Assembly: GCA_017311185.1 (NCBI GenBank)
Contig: JAESUZ010000134.1
Coordinates: 1,142,001 to 1,206,000 of the forward strand
Origin: Proteles cristata cristata
Lineage: Eukaryota; Chordata; Mammalia; Carnivora; Hyaenidae
Direction of reading: 5' to 3'
DNA: 64,000 nucleotides
Shown: piece after piece, positions 11,090-21,903 of the stretch
Position numbering within the stretch: position 1 is the stretch's first letter
How the letters are laid out: the number at the start of each line of letters is the position of its first letter
Program-made: the position numbers and the translations under genes
The notes under the pieces: generated by a model
Databases searched by the model: none
What the model saw: the letters and a program-made list of their open reading frames with translations, nothing else
Told to the model about the DNA's origin: nothing

Positions 11090-11405
11090 CCAGTTATTCT
11101 TCAAGTTACTACAGTCATGTTTCTGTCTCTAAGCCTACATGGCATCCCTGAAACCACTTTGACAAAGGCCACTAATGACTTTCTAATTTCCAAACTTGTT
11201 GGTCTCATTACCAGCTACCTCTGAGTTCTTTGAATATATTAAGCACTCCTTTCTTCCTGAGATACTTTTTACCTTTAGCTTCCTTGTCTTCTCTGTCTTG
11301 GTTTGTATTCTTTCTGCGACTTATCTTTGAATTTCTTATTTGACTCCAGACCCTCTGTTCACTTGGCTTCTGTTCCCATCTTTAAGGCTGATACAACTAA
11401 GAAGT
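11090..11405 (+). mobile_element. L2 LINE fragment (RT region)
   Basis: Faint but ordered similarity to the L2 ORF2/RT region: a CTTTGACAAAGGCCACTAATGAC segment, then CTCATTACCAGCTACCTC, then an ACTTGGCTTCTG stretch. Too decayed to translate. It is the leftmost piece of an L2 continuing at 12180, 13002 and 13865. Confidence 0.5.
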
Positions 11406-11639
11406 GGGAACCATTTCAAGGTTGTTTGTTATATTAGTGGCACCTAATGAATCCTACCTGTCTCTCTTTCTCTGATGCACCTTTGCAATGTAGTGCTGTT
11501 TGTTCATCAACTGCTTGGATCTTGTCTGGCTTTGTGACTTGCTTAGACCAATAAAAAGTGGCAGATGTGATATTGCATGTGAAAGAGAGTCTTTGCCTTA
11601 AGAGACATTGCAGCTTCCATTCTGGGCTCTTGGGATTCT

Positions 11640-11699
11640 TTTTAGTTTGTTTTTAGAGAGAGAGAGAATGCAGGCAGGTGGGGAGAGGGGCAGACAACA

Positions 11700-11763
<64 letters not shown>

Positions 11764-11895
11764 ATCTGAAGCAGGCTCCACACTCAGCTCAGCATGTAGC
11801 CCAATGCAGGGCTTGATACCATGACCCTAGGATCATGACCTGAGTGCAAATCAAGGGTTGGATGCTCAATTGACTGAGCTACCCAGGCACCCTGC
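11640..11895 (-). mobile_element. CAN-SINE with internal CA/GA expansion
   Basis: Reverse SINE with a 13-bp TSD (CTCTTGGGATTCT) at 11627-11639 and 11896-11908. Its body contains a (CA)n run of about 16 units (11700-11731) followed by (GA)n to 11763, grown within the element's purine-rich part. The head ends in CTACCCAGGCACCCTG. Confidence 0.9.
11700..11763. repeat. (CA)n-(GA)n compound microsatellite
   Basis: Uninterrupted CA dinucleotides for about 32 bp, then GA dinucleotides for about 30 bp with one AAA break. It lies inside the SINE and is probably length-polymorphic. Confidence 0.9.
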
Positions 11896-12179
11896 CTCTT
11901 GGGATTCTATCTTGAGTCCAAAATATGAGGAAGATGGTATAAAGGAAGAAAAGGCACAGGGGGGAAATAAATCAGTCCAATATCTTGATTGAGGCCATTT
12001 AGTATCTACCAGAAGCTACACTGCTAGATGGATACAGCTACATGAGTCTAAGTGAGTTAAGTGGAAAAAATGTGAAGCCAAGCTACAGAACTATAAGAGA
12101 CTATAGATCATTTTGTGTTAAGCTACAAATTTTAAGTTGTTATGTGGCAATAGATGATTAATACATAATTACGTTATGA

Positions 12180-12650
12180 AATCCCCATCTCTCTTTTTCC
12201 AACATGAAATTGTCTACTGAGCGATTCCCAGAGTTCTACAGATACTTCAATGACAACATCTTCAAAACTGAAATGATGATCATGTAGTTTCTCCCCTCTA
12301 CTCCGTAAATTAGTGCTTATTTCCTCAGCAATTTCTCCCATGTCTGTGTAGGATACTTCTCACACCTAGTAGTCAGAGGAAGTGTAGAGAAGTTGTCTAG
12401 GTTGCTTTCTCCTCCCATCCTCCATCTTCTCATCAGGAGGCCAAGGTCAAGCAACTCTACTTCCCTAACATTAGTCTCTATTTCACTTTCCTATATTCAC
12501 TTCTTTGACTCAGACCCTACTTCACCCATGTCTTCCTTGGACTTTACACTTCTTCTGAAGGCCTTTCTTGCTGTTATCTATAAAATTGTGTAATTTCTCT
12601 TTTGTGCTGCTGCAAGTTTAGCTTTTCTAAAATCCAAACTACGTATTATC
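12180..12650 (+). mobile_element. L2 LINE fragment (RT C-terminal region)
   Basis: Continues the L2. The segment around 12200-12290 (GTCTACTGAGCGATTCC ... CAACATCTTCAAAACTGAAATG) parallels L2 consensus just after the RT domain. The pyrimidine-rich text to 12597 also fits. Interrupted at 12650 by the next LTR. Confidence 0.55.
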
Positions 12651-13001
12651 TGTGCAGTGCCGGCTTAGATGGAGGGGCCACCAAATGTGGGACTCTGATG
12701 GGGTGGAGGCTAGTGGAAAAATTTACCCAAGACAGAGTATATGAGATGGAAGTTCACTGAGTAAACCACAAGAGAGCAGGGGGAAGGACAGCAAAGGAGA
12801 GACACTGAGGAAGTGGTGTTGAGGGGCCACATTTATAGAGCAGAGTGAAGGAATGTGGGGACATATTTTTGGTAATCTTAGGAACTGTTCCTGGTTGTAA
12901 CTGGTCAGTTAGGGCCTATGGTTATTTTTAGGTGGGTCACTTAATGAGCCTGTTTGCATTCAGCTCAGTGGTCTCTGCGGGCATTTTTGTCTTGCTCTAC
13001 A
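12651..13001 (-). mobile_element. Solo ERV/MaLR-type LTR with TSD
   Basis: A 351-bp block with LTR hallmarks when read in reverse. It begins TGTAGAGC and ends GCACTGCACA (TG...CA), and has a CTATAAATG TATA-like box (reverse of 12830-12838) followed by pyrimidine-rich sequence. A 5-bp direct repeat TTATC flanks it at 12646-12650 and 13002-13006, and L2 sequence resumes on both sides. There is no internal retroviral region, so it is a solo LTR. I did not recognise the family. Confidence 0.7.
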
Positions 13002-13260
13002 TTATCATTTTACTTAATTAAAACTTACTATTTCCTACAAAATTAAGTCTACCCTCTTCATCAAAACAAAGATGGTTCTCTCTGATTTATCTCAAACTAC
13101 CTGTCCAGCTTCCTTCCTCCAATATGTACTATCCTGCAGCCATGCTGAACTTCCTGATATACTGAGACAGACTTTCTTGCTCTGTCTCTACTCAAGCTCT
13201 CCAATTTTCCCAGAGTACTCTCTCCTCTCCACTGCCTTTAAAACTTCTCAGGGTAAACTG
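13002..13260 (+). mobile_element. L2 LINE fragment
   Basis: Resumes the L2 interrupted by the LTR. An AAAATTAAGTCTACCCTCTTC ... CTACCTGTCCAGCTTCCTTCC order parallels the L2 region AAAGCCAAAGTCCTTA ... CTCTGACCTCATCTCC. A translated 80-codon frame (13072-13314) is a by-product. Confidence 0.55.
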
Positions 13261-13384
13261 GCATTTCTTTTTTTTTTTTTAATTGACTGTACTCCATATT
13301 CAGGTATGTTGTAGGATCAACAGCTATGTCTGTTTTGGGTATTTAGGTACCTAACCACTTCCCTGTATCATAGTTAATATTCCC

Positions 13385-13660
13385 CCAGAAGCAGAGCTCC
13401 CTGAAGGCAATGATTCAGATGCAAGTAGCTGATTTGGTAAATAAACCTGGGGTACTATTGTAGAGGAGTGGGAGAGTGAGACAGTGAAGAATAGCTAATA
13501 AAGTGTGAATATCAAGCCAGGTACCACTGTGGGCAATTGGAGCTTAATCCTATAGGAAAATTCTGAAAAATAGTAGAACACAAGTATCAAAATTATCTCT
13601 CCTAAGGGATGAGAGAACTATGGATTTATATCCGAAACACAGTCATTGCCTATGGGCTAT
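13385..13660. mobile_element. Unassigned ancient interspersed repeat
   Basis: Text such as CAGAAGCAGAGCTCCCTGA, GCAAGTAGCTGATTTGGTAA and GTGAATATCAAGCCAGGTACCA is of a type I associate with old LTR-like repeats in mammals. It separates two L2 pieces, so it is probably an insertion. Family and orientation not established. Confidence 0.35.
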
Positions 13661-13689
13661 TATTCAATGAGACTGTGTATGTGTGGTGA

Positions 13690-13742
13690 GGGGGGTGGGG
13701 TGGGCGTGGGAGGTGTGCATGCACATGCATGCATGCATGCAT
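13690..13742. repeat. G-run cluster next to (TGCA)n
   Basis: Positions 13690-13710 hold four runs of three or more G with 1-3-nt loops, a canonical G-quadruplex pattern on the + strand. They are followed by an alternating, self-complementary TGCATGCA tract to 13742. The motif is directly visible; any structure in vivo is inference. Confidence 0.75.
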
Positions 13743-13864
13743 ACCCACAATTATTCCTCTGGTCTGCCCTAAGGCAAGGACAGAATAATCTATGACTGCT
13801 GATTGGGACCTCAGGAAGAGGGATGCAGATGAAAGGCAGCCTCATACATTGAAATGGAATGGCT

Positions 13865-14015
13865 TCAGTGATAATAGAAAGTGCTACACCCTGTTATGAA
13901 TTCCTTTGTGGCAGGAACAAAATGGCATATTTTTCACTGTATTTCCAGTGCCTAAGCTTGTCAGTGCCTTGCATTATATTGGGACCACATGCATGATTGT
14001 GAACAAATAAATCAT
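13865..14015 (+). mobile_element. L2 LINE 3' terminus
   Basis: Parallels the L2 3' end: TTTGTGGCAGGAACAAAATGG, TATTTCCAGTGCCTAAGC, CAGTGCCTTGCATTATATTGG, ending near ACAAATAAATCATAAA. Probably the 3' end of the L2 begun at 11090. Confidence 0.6.
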
Positions 14016-14289
14016 AAAGTGAAATATCATTGATATCAATAGTAGATTACAATTAGCCCTTAGTATTTTCTGTATGCCAAGCACTGCCCTATTCTTTATA
14101 TACGTAAGTGTATTAGACTAAAGTGAGGCAAGAAATAGCAATTTGATTTCTTTTTGCTGGTAGAAATCTAAGGAAGAGAAAACACATCGGTGAATGAATC
14201 AACTTGATCAGTAATGATTAATTTTAAAAAGTAAGAATCAGGTAACATTTTATTGAGTCACAATAAATCTAGGCATTTTCAGTTATTCA

Positions 14290-14515
14290 CAACAAATAGT
14301 GCCACATAGCAGTTAAGAGGTAGACTTAGTGCTGACTGAGTCTCTTGATCTAGTTGCTAGTTTCATCACTTACCAAACGTGCAACCTTTGTCTAGTTGTC
14401 TCATATCCCTGTTCTCTAAAAAAAGCATAATAATACTTTCGTAAGTTATAGGATTCTGATGGCTGTATAAATATACAAATTCAAAGTGCATGGCGCATTG
14501 TGAGTACTTGATAAG
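14290..14515 (+). mobile_element. MIR SINE
   Basis: Follows the MIR order: a CACATAGCAGTTAAGAGGTAGAC head, a core with CTAGTTTCATCACTTACC, CTGTTCTCTAAAAAAAGCATAATAATAC, then an end like AGTGCATGGCGCATTGTGAGTACTTGATAA. An ancient mammal-wide SINE, degraded but nearly full length. Confidence 0.8.
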
Positions 14516-14519
14516 GCTA

Positions 14520-16060
14520 TATACTCTCTGTGTTTCTTAGAGGAGAACAAACTTGTTTTCAAAGACTGCAGGGCTATTGATCTGTATATTCAGCCAAAAG
14601 TAAGAGCTGTGTTTGAAATGTATGTTTTGTCTGTAAAAATCCTGTGACAGTTTTCATCTATTACTTGCTATAGACTACAATTGATTGTAAAATCACATGC
14701 GCTGTTTATTCTGTGAGATCAAATAGCTATGTCTTCTTAGTTATGCAGACTCAAGTTTGAGAACCAACAGCACAAGCCATCATAAATAAGAAGAAAAATA
14801 TCATAACCACTGTGGGGCTTTCTATAAATAGCTACACACCAACAAGCAGTATCCATATTAGGAAAAAGACCTTTATGTGTGTTATGTTTGTCTGCTGTAA
14901 TTAGGCACAACCACACCTAATTAAAGCAGTGGCCCTAGGCCATATACTTCTTTGTGTTTCAATCCTACAGCGCCTAGTGGCAAGTTAGAGCATAAAAGAG
15001 ATAGGTGACAGATGGATAAACAAGTGTGTTTCTGCCTAAGGAACATAGGCAAAACCCAGAAAACTAAGAGAGAGGGACAATTAATAATTGGGTTTTACAG
15101 GTCATTGTTTCCTATGACTCCTTTATGACAGCAACTTTCTTTCACACGAGGACTGATACATTTTATATAGTTTAGCAGGTTTCTTGTAACAATGTACCAT
15201 GAGGAATTTCAAGTTGAGAAGGCCTGGCAAGACCTTTACAAAGATACAGTTGTCTTTTGTTTGGAATTATATTATAACACATGCATGTGAGTTGGCATTA
15301 GATCCTTAATGAGCACTGAGGCTTTCATGATTAATTTGTCTTTAAATCCTAGAACAGTAGTTCATTTAGCTCAGTAGTCCATTCGAATAGAAGATACTCA
15401 TTCTCTTGAGAGTGTGCTCAAATCAGTCTGACAATAATGATACAAGCATGTTCCATTTTGTTTTTAACTTATTCTTCCTCCAAGGTGGTATTCTATTCTC
15501 TGCAGCATTCTTTGTGTAAACTTTATGCATCATCTGCTTTTATTTTTCCACTTTAGAAAAATTTATTCAGAAGCCAATACCTTCTGTTGTAATGTTTTAT
15601 AGCAAAAACAAGTTCAGGAGATGATTGGAAACGTGACACTGGAGGAATCCTAAAGTCCTCTTCCTGATAGCCATGAAATTTCTGAAAGGCATCTGCTATC
15701 TGCATGGCGTATTCCCTCTGGCCAAGACCATCTTTCTCTCTCTGTGAATTTTTTTAATGAAAATATAATACTTCAGGGGCAGTATGCACAATCTAAAGGT
15801 TGAGAAGACAGAGATGTGTTCCAATTCTAGAACGTAGTAAATGATATAAGAATACAATAATGTGTTTGAACATTTGGACAGAAACAGCATTGAAAAAATT
15901 ATGCTACAGACAACAAGAAAGATCTTCAGACTCTCTTATTTTGTTCCTCAGTTCTGAAAAAGAAAATGAATTATTGGGCTCGCATGAGTTACCAGAGCCT
16001 TCATGTAAGTTTTCATTTGAAGATATGTTATACACACTTTCCTAGGCAAACCACTTTCTG
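14520..16060. other. Single-copy DNA with a homeodomain-like hairpin
   Basis: I recognise no repeat here. The most structured part is an inverted repeat at 14892-14929 (listed separately). Two short frames near 15696-16045 look like chance. Sequence is less AT-biased than neighbours around 14,800-15,100. Confidence 0.4.
14892..14929. repeat. Inverted repeat with two TAATTA cores
   Basis: Arms CTGCTGTAATTAGG (14892-14905) and CCTAATTAAAGCAG (14916-14929) are complementary at 13 of 14 positions around a 10-nt loop. Each arm carries a TAATTA homeodomain-type core. It could be a regulatory site pair, the remnant of a small palindromic transposon, or chance in AT-rich DNA. Confidence 0.55.
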
Positions 16061-16442
16061 GAAAACTGACCAAAACAAACACAACCCAGAGATCCCATTC
16101 TCCTGAAGCTTATTGTAGTTGGAAAAAAAAGTAAAAAAAAAAAAAGAAGAAGAAAAGAGCAATAGATGTGGTAAAGAGTAAGAGAAGACAAAAAAGAATG
16201 AGAGGGTATGGCTTGAAATTTTAAATAGGGTAGTTACCTCATTAAGAAAGTGAGCTGGAACACAGATTTGACTGAGGTAAGAGAATTAGCCCTGAGAATA
16301 TCAGGAGGGAAGATAAGAAGGCCCAAAGGGTTGTATTGGAGGAACAGCAAATATGCCTGTCTGGCTAAAGTTCTGTTGAGTAGATGTGGTAGAAAAGCAT
16401 TTCAAAGAGATGACTGGGGTCTAGTCACAAAGAGTAGTTTTT

Positions 16443-16655
16443 TTTTTTTTTTAATGTTTTATTTATTTCTAGGAGAGAGAAAGACAGCGTGAGCAGGGGA
16501 GGGTCAGAGAGAGAGGGAGTCACAGATTGAAACAGGCTCCAGGCTCTGAGCCGGCAGTCAGCACAGAGCCCTACGCGGGGCTCAAACCCACGAACCGCGA
16601 GATCATGACCTGAGCGAAAGTCGGACGCTTAACCGACTAAGCCACCCAGGCGCCC
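16443..16655 (-). mobile_element. SINEC_Fc-type CAN-SINE, young subfamily
   Basis: Reverse copy with a TTTATTTCTAGGAGAG tail side and a GACCTGAGCGAAAGTCGG head. TSDs of the form CACAAAGAG(T/A)AGTTTTT lie at 16426-16442 and 16656-16672, with one difference. Inserted in the antisense L2. Confidence 0.93.
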
Positions 16656-16734
16656 CACAAAGAGAAGTTTTTATACTGAGGGAAATGGAAAACCTTTGAA
16701 AGAGTAGTCATATGATAAGACTTACGTTTTTAAA

Positions 16735-16917
16735 AAGTAAATTAAGTTTATTTATTTTAAGAGAGAGAGAGACTACATGGGCAGAGAGAGGAAGAGAGGG
16801 AGAATCCCAAGCAGGCTCTGTGCTGTCAGCACTATACCCTATGTGAGACTTGAACTCACAACTGTGCCATCATGATCTGAGTTGAAGGCTTAACTGACTG
16901 AGCCACCCAGGAGCCCC
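16735..16917 (-). mobile_element. CAN-SINE, older copy
   Basis: Reverse, with a shortened head (ATCATGATCTGAGTTGAAGGCTTAACTG). TSD GATAAGACTTACGTTTTTAAA (16714-16734) matches GATAAGACTACATTTTTAAA (16918 onward) with two differences. Inserted in the same L2 as its neighbour. Confidence 0.9.
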
Positions 16918-17413
16918 GATAAGACTACATTTTTAAAGCACCACTCTGACTAGTGTGTTGAAGATAGACTTTTGGAGGACAAGGGCAAAAAGAATATTTT
17001 AGTGATTAATGGTACTTCTTCCCAAGGGAATAGTAGTGAAAGTAAAACCCAGAGGTTTTCTGACAGATTGGATGGGTCTTAGAGAAATGGCGGGGTCAAG
17101 AATAACTTCAAGGCGTTGGCCTGGGCAACTGGAAGGCTACAGCTGTCATTAACTGGTTACATATGAAATCAGTTTTGTAGGGGAGATAGGTTTGATTTTG
17201 GATATGTTAATTTTGAGATCTCCTTTAGTAATGTAAGTTATTAGTCATTCATGTCAAATAGGCATTTGAAAAATATATATGTGTATGTGTATCTGGGGTT
17301 CAGGATAGAGGTCTAGTCTGGAGATATATGTTTGGGACACAGTATTAGGATGATAATATTTAAAGCCAGTTTCCTCTACTTAATTATTTTCCCATTACCA
17401 CTTTTCCCTATTA

Positions 17414-17644
17414 TTTTAAAACAATTTTCAATGTTTTACTTATTTTAGAAAGAGAGAGTATTAGTGGGAGAGGGGCAGAGAGAGAGGGAGACACAGAATC
17501 CAAAGCAGGTTCCAGGCTCTGAGCTGTGGTCACAGAGCCTGACATGGGGCTCAAACTCATGAACCATGAGATCATGACCTGAGCCAAAGTTTGAAGCCTA
17601 ACTGAAGTTGGATGCTTAACCGACTGAGCCACCCAGGCACCCCT
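17414..17644 (-). mobile_element. CAN-SINE with small head duplication
   Basis: Reverse copy with a perfect 15-bp TSD (CACTTTTCCCTATTA) at 17399-17413 and 17645-17659. The head region repeats a GAAGTTGG/AAAGTTTG-like stretch with CCTAACTG before TGCTTAACCGACTGAG, so a short internal duplication is likely. Confidence 0.92.
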
Positions 17645-17659
17645 CACTTTTCCCTATTA

Positions 17660-19429
17660 ACGTACAACAGACTATCTTCATAAAGAGCAGCTAAAGCACT
17701 GTATTTTTTTTTAACCTTGCATTTTTATCTCCTTCTGCCTGAATAGAATATCCAGGTGGTGATTTTTGTCTGGTTTGTTCTCTGCCATCTCCTCTAGCCC
17801 TAGCAGAATATATATGCAAGTGCTGCTGTTGGGAAATATTGTTCCCAACCACACCCAGGCTTTGGAATAGCCCTTAAATTACAAGGACTGAAATTCTTCC
17901 CAGAAAGTTTCCCACTTGTTTGTCCTGCTACCTACATTGTCTGGGATCTTGATCCAGAGGCACTTTCCTTTAGGTCCTCCTTGTCATCGTGTTCCTGAGG
18001 GTCAGGTCCTGGATGATTTCTTGATATCAACAATTTCCTTCCATTTCCATTTTCCCCCAACACTCTCTGAATTTAAAATACAATCAGTTGTGGCTCTCTT
18101 GGGGTATTTTTTAGAGTCACAAATTCGGTCTTTTGGAAAACAATTGGGAAATATATATTTCTACACACAATTATTATAGATCTTTTAGACTTGTTTAAAT
18201 TATATAAAACTAAGAAAGTCTTTATTACTAAGTCAAAGGGATTAAAAGATTTCCCTGAGTCCTATGTCTTTCTTTTAGTTTGCTAAGGAGGCTGCTCTTG
18301 GTCTCTGGCTAGCTAGAGTGCAGTATTTGTTTAATGAATTGTAAATGAATATTTTATATACACTCACTGAAAGGCAAAGGCTGGTAAAAATGAAGGAATT
18401 TTTACATTTACAAATGAATCACCTGTGTTAACAAAGCCAAAAAGCATGGTTTTCCCACCTTCCCAGGAGAATTGATTTCTATTGCTTAGTAAATTTGCCT
18501 TGTTGAAAGATAATAGTCAAGATCAGTCTAAACTAAATTCAAGGTCAATTTTCCACTATTAATAGTCAGAAAAGTGAAAGCTTGAATTGTTGTGTAAGAA
18601 TGGGTTTTAGAAACTTCATAAGCAAAACAAATTCAGTCTGAAAATTTAAAGCAGGCTTTGGAATCGTTATTTATTTTTTTACTTATTTTTTACCTTGTCT
18701 TATAATTCACAGTTTCCGTCCTAATTCTTCCTTTGTTATTTTACAGGACATTCCCTGAAAAGTTAATTAATTAATTTGATAAGGGGCACTGAAGTAGGTG
18801 GTGGCAGTCGTTGCTCTTTATTCTTGTTCCATAAATGTTCCCACTCTCAGGTCTTTTTCACTGCAGGTTCAACTAGGAAGGCTATTATGATAGCAGATTA
18901 ACAATTTTTCTTCATAATTTTATTTTGATTTCTATTTTGGTGGATTTTTGTCACTATTAATATTAGTCATGAATGAGAGAGGGTCTGTGATTTGAAATGA
19001 TTTGAGAAGTTATAGCTTGAGTGGTCAGACTTCATTCGATGGCCTGCATTTGACAAAAGACATTCCTTTTAACAACTCAATGGCCATGCCATATGGGAGG
19101 TAGAAATTACAAGAAAGGTATTGATTACAGCTTGACCTAAGCAATCAGGGATGTCTTAGAAAGCAAGTGTCCTCACTAACAGCAGTTTTGTTTTATTATT
19201 TGTAGTTGTATTATCTGAAGCCAATCAGTTTAACTTATTTTCTTTATTGTGCATGAGATACTTTCCTTCTTAAACCTCTGTTTTTATTCAGAAATAGATC
19301 CATTTTGCTTTCAGCTATAGCTTGGTTTTTCCTTTTATAATTTTTTTAAAAATGAAATTGTGCTTATTCTTAGATTTTCAAATATGCTGCCTTCCCTTCC
19401 AGAGTAGACAGATGTGAGCAGGAATGTTC
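17660..19429. other. No gene or repeat recognised
   Basis: Mixed-composition, largely single-copy sequence. The 87-codon frame at 17916-18179 has no recognisable domain. No RNA gene or repeat identified. Confidence 0.45.
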
Positions 19430-19735
19430 TGCCATCTCCCTCATCTCATAGCCTTCAGAACTCACATGCACAGCAGCTCCTCAGAGAAGCCTTCCAAGAT
19501 TTACCTGACCAGTCTAATTCTTATTTTACTCTCTTCTCACATCACATATTTCCATAGCAAATGTTTCTTTTTACAAGTACAACTTCTCTGCATTATTTGA
19601 TTAACGTCAGTCTACCTCTCAACAAATGGAACAGGAAACATGTACTTTTACTCACTATTTTATCTCTAGCAAAATGGGATAAATCAAGAAGGTTTCAAAA
19701 TAGGCACTGAATGAATATTGGATGAATAAATGAAT
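19430..19735 (+). mobile_element. L2 LINE 3' end
   Basis: L2-like order: CAGCAGCTCCTCAGAGAAGCCTTCC, then ATTTACCTGACC, CATCACATATTTCCATAGC, CTGCATTATTTGATTAACGTC, TATCTCTAGCAAAATGGG, and a terminal TTGGATGAATAAATGAAT. Clearly recognisable despite divergence. Confidence 0.8.
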
Positions 19736-20861
19736 TATTCAAAATGCTGAGTACAGAATCATTTATAGCAAAAACAATGCTTTCCCAAATTTGTTTTACT
19801 TTGAGCAGAGTTACAAGTCTACTGAACTATATTGACATGAGAAAAGAAAAAAAGAGTACCTTTTCTTTTTATTTTTCTTATAAATAATCTGATGTTCTTC
19901 AGGAATATCTCACTTCACTGATTGGTCCCTGGGCTACATGGTGGCTCAATTTACTTCTTTCTTGGAAATTCATTCCAATTCAATAATTTAGTCAATTTTA
20001 GATATGTGAGTTTCTGTACATTTCAGCCCTTCCTCATCTCCTTAATAAATTGATACCCAAATATTTGTTACAAGTTAATATGATTAAAAAATTTTGTGAG
20101 CATAATTTTGTGAAGAATTTGGTAATAAGATGACTACTTCTAAGAGCAATTCCTATATAGATTTTATTCTTAACTTTTAAAGGGGAGGGGGCCTTTTCTT
20201 CTCATTTTCTTTTCTATTTCCTTATGATCTAACACAGTGGCTAGTCTTAGTAATTGGACAATAAAGTTTATTAAATGCATAGTCAAAACCACATTATATT
20301 AGTCAAATGAAAAAGAATAATAAATATTTATGTTTCTGCAGAAAACTTTATGTTTAGCTATTATTCAGAATGTGTTTTCAATGAATGTCTTTGCTTTGCT
20401 TTAATATATAGATCTGAAAATATTTCCAATAGTTTCAGTAGACATGCAGCCTAAGGCATATGCCAAATGAAAAAAAACAAGGTAGTATCCTTGGATTGCA
20501 AGTCTCATTTTATTTCATCAGCAAAAAAGAGTTCCTTGATCAACTAAACTATAAAGATAGAAATAGTATGATATAAAAAGAAACAGAATGGCTGCCAAAT
20601 AACATTTATTTTCTCTTTAAGAGATATGCCTATAGGTAGGATATAAGTACCAATAGGAAATCACTAAACCTGTGAAAGATAAATATCCATTAGACTTGAG
20701 TAGGCACTGGAAAGCTAGACTAGCTAAAGACAACAGGGAGAAGTCCAACCAGGCTGAAAGGGCAAAGCAGCTGGCAATTATGAGGACAGGTGTTTGGTAC
20801 TGTCCACATCGCCTTTTCAATATAGATAAGCAGAAAGTGTCTGTTATGAATAAGTGAAGAA
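19736..20861. other. No gene or repeat recognised
   Basis: AT-rich. Overlapping short frames near 20617-20857 on both strands carry no recognisable protein features. Confidence 0.45.
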
Positions 20862-21035
20862 CAGTAGTTCTTAAGCTTTAGTGGGTATCACCCAGAAAAC
20901 CTACTAAAATGCAGATTCATAGGTCTCCTCTTTAAGATTCTGATTCTGTCAGCTTAGGTAAGGCCCAGGACTCTGTATTTTTAGCTGGTACCCAAAGAAA
21001 TTGTGGTGCCCCAACCACTTTTTCAAAAACACTTA
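20862..21035 (+). mobile_element. MER5-type hAT-Charlie DNA transposon
   Basis: Begins CAGTAGTTCTTAAGCTTTAG and ends near ACCACTTTTTCAAAAACACTT, which resemble the inverted termini of MER5 elements. The interior has AAAATGCAGATTCATAGG, AGATTCTGATTCTGTCAGC and CTCTGTATTTTTAGC in the expected order. A non-autonomous fossil about the length of MER5A. Confidence 0.75.
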
Positions 21036-21812
21036 ATATCTCTAAAACATTAATCATTATTCAAGCAAATTGAAATTTCACTAATGAAAGATTACCTAAC
21101 TTACACATAATGATATAAGTAGAATTCATCTGGATGATGAATATTTAAAAATATATACACGCAGGATATTTAGCTGAGATTAAACTTTGAACCATTTTTT
21201 TTTTTATAAACAGAAACCAGATTGTCTTTTATTTAAAGTTGCAACAATCTAATCAGCCTACTTTGAGGCTTTCAGCCCCACATTAGTGTGAGTTTGGCAT
21301 AAACTTTCTGCTAAATAGAATAAGAAAGAGGTTGCTGGCACAATAGCTTATGCGTATATAGCCCCATGGGGCATTCCTTGCACAGAATTTTTCTTTCCTA
21401 AGACTAGAACTCCTTTTCCTATGCTCTAAAATCCTGTCTCAGAGGCTGGGGGACTTTCCTCCTCTTTCTGCATCTCTGAGGTCAGTTACAGGAGACAGTC
21501 AGTCTTGATTTTGTACCCTGCTGCCTTCTACCTTCCCCATCATTATGCAATGGACATTCAAGGAAATACAGGCTGAACAAATGAGTGAATTGTTACAGAC
21601 AGCAGCATTAAATTTTCACTGATGATCATTTCAACTTTGTAAATATTTGTGTTACAACTGAAGATAATCTTAAAATAATTTAATAAATTTGCTCGCTTTA
21701 CAGTGGAAGCAACTAAGACAAACATGCCTAAGATAGCTGAGTGTCTTTATGGTGACTGTCCGTATGGTATTTTATTTTGCAGTCATCTGTTCTCTCTCCC
21801 AAATTATATATT
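21036..21812. other. No gene recognised
   Basis: AT-rich. Around 21,480-21,600 a stretch ending in GAACAAATGAGTGAAT loosely recalls an L2 3' end but is too weak to annotate. Confidence 0.4.
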
Positions 21813-21903
21813 TTTTTGTAAGGCCACAAGTCTAAACGTCTAAACCAAACTGACTCCATGACAGGCTTTAAGTTTCCCCTCTGAACTAGAAGGCCTGAGT
21901 TTG

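Larger units (their letters stand above)
11410..12175 (+). mobile_element. Ancient LTR-like element split by a SINE
   Basis: Both flanks of the SINE at 11640-11895 have features of old mammalian ERVL/MaLR-type LTRs. To the left is TTGCCTTAAGAGACATTGCAGCTTCCATTCT. To the right is a terminal region with GAACTATAAGAGACTATAGATCATT, then TTTTAAGTTGTTATGTGGCAATAGATGATTAATAC. It interrupts the L2. Family not assigned and ends approximate. The copy at 62,010-62,360 has a similar layout. Confidence 0.5.
16070..17350 (-). mobile_element. L2 LINE (antisense), split by two SINEs
   Basis: The + strand follows the reverse complement of L2 over more than 1 kb: ATTCTCCTGAAGCTTATTGTAG, AAATAGGGTAGTTACCTC, GGAGGAACAGCAAATATGCC, then after the SINEs TAAAGCACCACTCTGACTAG, GACAGATTGGATGGGTC, GTCAAGAATAACTTCAAGG and AATTTTGAGATCTCC. 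The SINEs at 16443 and 16735 interrupt it and their TSDs duplicate L2 sequence. Confidence 0.75.

Noticed and set aside
12660..12690. Retroviral primer-binding site next to the LTR (TTTGGTGGCC in reverse)
   Set aside because: The TTATC duplication and the GCACTGCACA end place this sequence inside the LTR, so no internal retroviral region is present.
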